A DNA stretch of 64,000 bases, taken from positions 124,001-188,000 of the forward strand of contig NZ_CALRWL010000001.1 in NCBI RefSeq assembly GCF_943371865.1, written 5' to 3'. This document shows, one piece after another, positions 63,301 to 64,000 of the stretch. Each line of letters starts with the position of its first letter. Position 1 is the first letter of the stretch. Both the position numbers and the translations under genes were made by a program. Origin of the DNA: Azorhizobium sp943371865 (GTDB taxonomy: Bacteria; Pseudomonadota; Alphaproteobacteria; Rhizobiales; Xanthobacteraceae). The notes under the pieces are model-generated. The model made no database searches. It saw nothing but the letters and a program-made list of their open reading frames with translations, and was not told the origin of the DNA.

Positions 63301-63577
63301 AACACTCACGGTGGTCGATGCGTGGAATAGTGGGTTCAACGCGAGTATTTCCGTCCATAACGACGGAACCATCCCCACCACGGGATGGCAGGTGAAGCTG
63401 GAAATGACCAACGAGATTTCCAGCATCTGGAACGCCGAAATCGTCTCCCACGACGCCGACGGCTATGTGATCCGCAACGCCGCCTGGAACGGCACCGTGG
63501 GGGCCGATGCGGACATCAGCTTCGGCTTCACCGGCACTGGAACGCTGGATGCCAGCCATGTGGGGCTGATCTTCTGA
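57380..63577 (+). CDS. Multidomain GH5 cellulase-like protein with Calx-beta and CBM2 modules
   Basis: A 2065-residue protein. Residues 1-320 are an uncharacterised beta-rich N-terminal region. Then: Calx-beta domains at about 321, 438, 554 and 669; a CBM2-like domain at 788-885; Calx-beta at 894 and 1010; CBM2-like at 1129-1226; Calx-beta at 1235 and 1351; a GH5 domain at about 1484-1855; and a C-terminal CBM2-like domain from about 1971 after a TTPTTP linker. GH5 catalytic residues are acid/base E1649 (HNEPYNG) and nucleophile E1767 (YIGEFGT). The GH5 domain is inserted in a ninth Calx-beta domain. The enzyme probably cuts beta-1,4-glucans while binding cellulose. No Sec signal is visible, so type I secretion is possible. 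The start has AAGGGAG upstream. Confidence 0.88.
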   Translation: MTDTSSTEGRIFVVDTAGADIIGFDPAKDKLDLGDNSVHNFIIVDTPTGVGFMNPWSGETLIVQGVSLAQLTIDSFVPIVNDHLRQTLSGALAWEQGIVEAPNTVYARSHELGQIDKVAFDPATDVVDFRYFGTREQIYMSDSAEGVIISNSGTGQALILLGVTKAELSVTNFVFYAAEVREDRVHLQLGFTTVPDSQVIAQGVAMAGTNTWPTAAGGGDAPSGVTGTTYAIEWDYDSSTVLTFNPAVDKLDFGWFKAHEFDITEVNGSTVISITNNHQTYTLTGVSIGELAINNIIALDTTARAEWQSAIDAAPKPVTPPVINLSDGQVVEGDAGTAQMVFTVSLSHAADGPVSVSYSTLNGTATAGADYASAVGTVTFAAGETEKTITISVSGDTLHEFNEAFSLQLSSASGASINDGSAVGTIVDNDADTSPGVLPKISIADISVVEGNTDMAHFRFQVTLDKASTETITVHYSSSDLTATGDTDYEILDGTITFAPGETTQTIHAHMYSDTTIEPDETYTVTLSAPTNATIADGTAIATIVNDDTATALPTISIADATVVEGNSGSATLSFVVSLSAASTSAVTVSYATANGTATAGSDYTAGTGTVTFAPGETSKTIQVAVAGDTAVEANETVTVTLSAPTNATIADGAATGTLTNDDVAVVVPTVSIADATLVEGNSGTTALSFTVSLSAASTSAVTVSYATSNGTATAGSDYTAKTGTVTFAPGETTKTIQVSVTGDTTVEANETFTVALSAPTGATIADGSALATLTNDDVATVPTGGAAVDYSVTGNWGSGFTGAMTVEAGSSALTGWTVEFDASFTITNIWNAVIVSHVGNHYVLKNMSYNGSVGAGKDTSFGFQATPGSGGTAADGFLINGAASGGGTPTPTLPTLSVSDATVVEGNAGSSDLAFTVTLSAASATAVTVAYGTANGTATAGADFTAASGTLTFAPGETSKVVHVAVTGDTAVEANEALTLTLSSPTNATLADGVGAGTITNDDVAVVVPTLSIADATLVEGNSGTTLMSFVVSLSAATTGAVTVSYATANGTATAGSDYTAKTGTVTFAPGETSKTIQVSVTGDTAVEANETFTVALSAPSGATLADGSATATLTNDDVASVPTDGAAVDYSVTGNWGSGFTGAMTVEAGSSALTGWTVEFDASFTITNIWNAVIVSHVGNHYVLKNASYNGSVGAGKDTSFGFQATPGSGGTAADGFLINGAASGGGTPTPTLPTLSVSDATVVEGNAGTSELVFTVALSAAAASAVTVAYATGNGTATAGADYTALSGSLTFAAGETSKVIRVPVTGDTVVEANEALTLTLSSPTNATIADGVGAGTITNDDVAPVVPTASVADASVTEGASGTTDLAFTVSLSQATTTAVTVSYATADGTATAGSDYAAGSGTITFAAGETSKVVHVAVNGDTAVEANETLKLILSQPTGATIATGTATGTIVNDDVTPGGTTPTVSIGDTTVTEGNPTVATETGWFSTSGNQIIDSDGNSVQIAGVNWFGFESNTGSPHGLWTRGYKEMMQQMLDEGFNTIRLPFSSDMLHRTGQAGSIDYSKNPDLAGLTSLQVMDKIVEYAEEIGIKIILDHHRSSAGDGTSSNGLWYDSSHSEASWIADWQMLATRYADNTAVIGADLHNEPYNGTWGDGGTNDWARAATDAGNAIGEVNSNWLIFVEGIGTYQGQSYWWGGNLMGVRDHPIELEVDNKLVYSAHDYPNSIYEQSWFQSADFAEDLPAKFDQMWGFIYKEEIAPVYIGEFGTKLTDPKDVAWFEVITAYLGGDFNNDGVKDTAEGEHGPSWTFWSWNPNSTDTGGILQNDWTSVNENKMVYLTPIESPFPALDGSGETPAGVYAEFQVTLSEASTVAVSVEYHTVASDAASAADFTATTGTVVFQPGETTKVISIAITADKVAEATEHFAVVLSNPVGITIAEETGTGTILDTDGTTTTPTTPTTPTTPTDADLHGTLTVVDAWNSGFNASISVHNDGTIPTTGWQVKLEMTNEISSIWNAEIVSHDADGYVIRNAAWNGTVGADADISFGFTGTGTLDASHVGLIF
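59038..61083 (+). repeat. Tandem 1023-bp module inside the GH5 gene
   Basis: Unit 1 (59038-60060) and unit 2 (60061-61083) each encode two Calx-beta domains and one CBM2-like domain (341 residues). Long stretches, especially the CBM2 part (around 59741 and 60764), are almost identical in DNA. A third, partial unit starts at 61084 with the same sequence; there the GH5-containing Calx-beta domain stands in place of the CBM2 domain. Confidence 0.8.
61784..63240 (+). other. GH5 catalytic domain inserted within a Calx-beta domain
   Basis: The Calx-beta opening TPTVSIGDTTVTEGN is encoded at about 61784-61828, then the GH5 domain, and then the rest of a Calx-beta domain (AEFQVTLSEASTVAVSVEYHT, in parts, to GTGTILDTD) at about 62960-63240. 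The opening has no continuation before the GH5 domain and the closing part has no opening strand of its own, so they are two halves of one domain. Confidence 0.7.
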
Positions 63578-63612
63578 GCGGGCGGTTTCAGCGCCCCTGA
63601 CAGGCAACATCG

Positions 63613-63639
63613 CAGCGCCGGGCCTTGGGTCCGGCGCTG
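63613..63639. terminator. Stem-loop between convergent GH5 and IclR genes
   Basis: CAGCGCCGG and CCGGCGCTG form a 9-bp stem with a 9-base loop, 36 bases after the GH5 stop. An outer pair TTTCAGC/GCTGAAA (63586-63592 and 63649-63655) flanks it. It is a probable terminator for one or both genes, without a long T-run. Confidence 0.6.
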
Positions 63640-63666
63640 TCGTAACAGGCTGAAAATACGATAGAT

Positions 63667-64000
63667 TTAGACGATCCGACGCAGGTCGTCCTGGGCTTTG
63701 AGCAATGGGGGCAGCAGCTTTTCCGGCATGTCCGCCAGGCTCATCCGGGCCGCCTGGACGCCCACATTGATGGCGCACACGATCCGCCCCTGGCTGTCGA
63801 ACACCGGCACCGCCAGCGAGCGCAGCCCCAGCTCCAGTTCCTCGTCATTGACCGCATATCCGCTCTCCCGCACGGCGGCGATGGCCGCCCGCAGAAGGCT
63901 TTCGGTGGCCTGGGTCTTGGGCGTGCGCCGCTCCAGCTTGGCGGTGGCGAAATAGCGGCTCAGCCCCAGCTCGTCATACTGCCCCAGAAGCACCCGCCCC
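63667..64000 (-). CDS. IclR family transcriptional regulator, C-terminal part (gene continues past the window)
   Basis: The last ~110 residues of an IclR effector-binding domain, with the family segment SGYAVNDEELELGLRSLAVPV and the end NVGVQAARMSLADM. The form is close to the PcaR/PcaU/PobR subgroup that senses aromatic acids. The frame is open to the right edge, so the N-terminal helix-turn-helix lies outside. Its targets cannot be seen here. Confidence 0.88.
   Translation of the reverse strand, partial: GRVLLGQYDELGLSRYFATAKLERRTPKTQATESLLRAAIAAVRESGYAVNDEELELGLRSLAVPVFDSQGRIVCAINVGVQAARMSLADMPEKLLPPLLKAQDDLRRIV

Overview
The window is GC-rich (only a few stretches around 26.5-27.5 kb and 54.7 kb are AT-richer), has very little intergenic space and many 1-4 base start/stop overlaps. 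Its gene content (acetone carboxylase, fused TRAP permeases, a RuBisCO-like protein, liv- and glt-type ABC importers, an ECF42-type sigma factor) suggests a metabolically versatile alphaproteobacterium. Acetone carboxylase points towards the Xanthobacteraceae (Xanthobacter, Ancylobacter or Azorhizobium-like), but this is inferred from gene content only. I saw no rRNA, tRNA, CRISPR array, phage or complete insertion sequence.

Layout. 1-2.3 kb: the 3' end of an acetone carboxylase operon (acxB, acxC). 2.3-9.9 kb: a minus-strand MoxR/Bat operon (MoxR ATPase, DUF58, DUF4381, BatA, a BatB-BatC fusion, BatD). 10.3-11.9 kb: a Na/Pi-cotransporter homologue. 12-14.8 kb: a sedolisin-type peptidase with a C-terminal DUF4114-like motif. 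14.9-24.7 kb: a minus-strand catabolic operon (SDR, split transketolase, HIBADH-type dehydrogenase, TRAP binding protein, fused TRAP permease, full-length transketolase, D-2-hydroxyacid dehydrogenase) with a divergent LysR regulator. 25.7-34.4 kb: a minus-strand liv-type ABC importer with an amidohydrolase and a TetR regulator. Its livF is cut off from livGMH by a plus-strand FkbM methyltransferase/coiled-coil gene of different base composition. 34.8-38 kb: gltIJKL. 38-39.3 kb: type II NADH dehydrogenase. 39.3-46.6 kb: a LacI regulator divergent from a second TRAP system, then a VOC protein, a RuBisCO-like protein and a DUF1537 sugar-acid kinase. 46.7-48.9 kb: YCII/DGPF protein, ECF42-type sigma factor and SRPBCC protein. 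49-51.6 kb: MgtA-type P-type ATPase. 51.7-52.9 kb: four tandem copies of a small exported protein. 53.5-55.2 kb: an exported alpha/beta hydrolase and a frameshifted LysR remnant. 55.3-57.2 kb: a LytS/LytTR two-component pair. 57.4-63.6 kb: a 2065-residue GH5 cellulase-like protein with Calx-beta and CBM2 modules. 63.7-64 kb: the C-terminal part of an IclR-type regulator.

The two TRAP clusters are the metabolic centre of the window. Both have a paralogous binding protein and a fused DctQ-DctM permease, so they probably import related carboxylated substrates. The second couples import to a DUF1537 kinase and a RuBisCO-like protein. This pairing is known from 3-oxo-isoapionate (D-apionate) catabolism, where the kinase product is split or decarboxylated by the RuBisCO-like enzyme. 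The first couples import to dehydrogenases and a split transketolase, a combination known from apulose-4-phosphate and sulfosugar catabolism. The exact substrates cannot be read from sequence alone.

Other observations with value: the GH5 catalytic domain is inserted inside a Calx-beta domain; a 1023-bp coding module is tandemly repeated in the same gene; the small-protein array has a hairpin with the ribosome-binding site in its loop; BatB has lost its metal-site aspartate; and GC-rich stem-loops sit in most of the longer intercistronic gaps.
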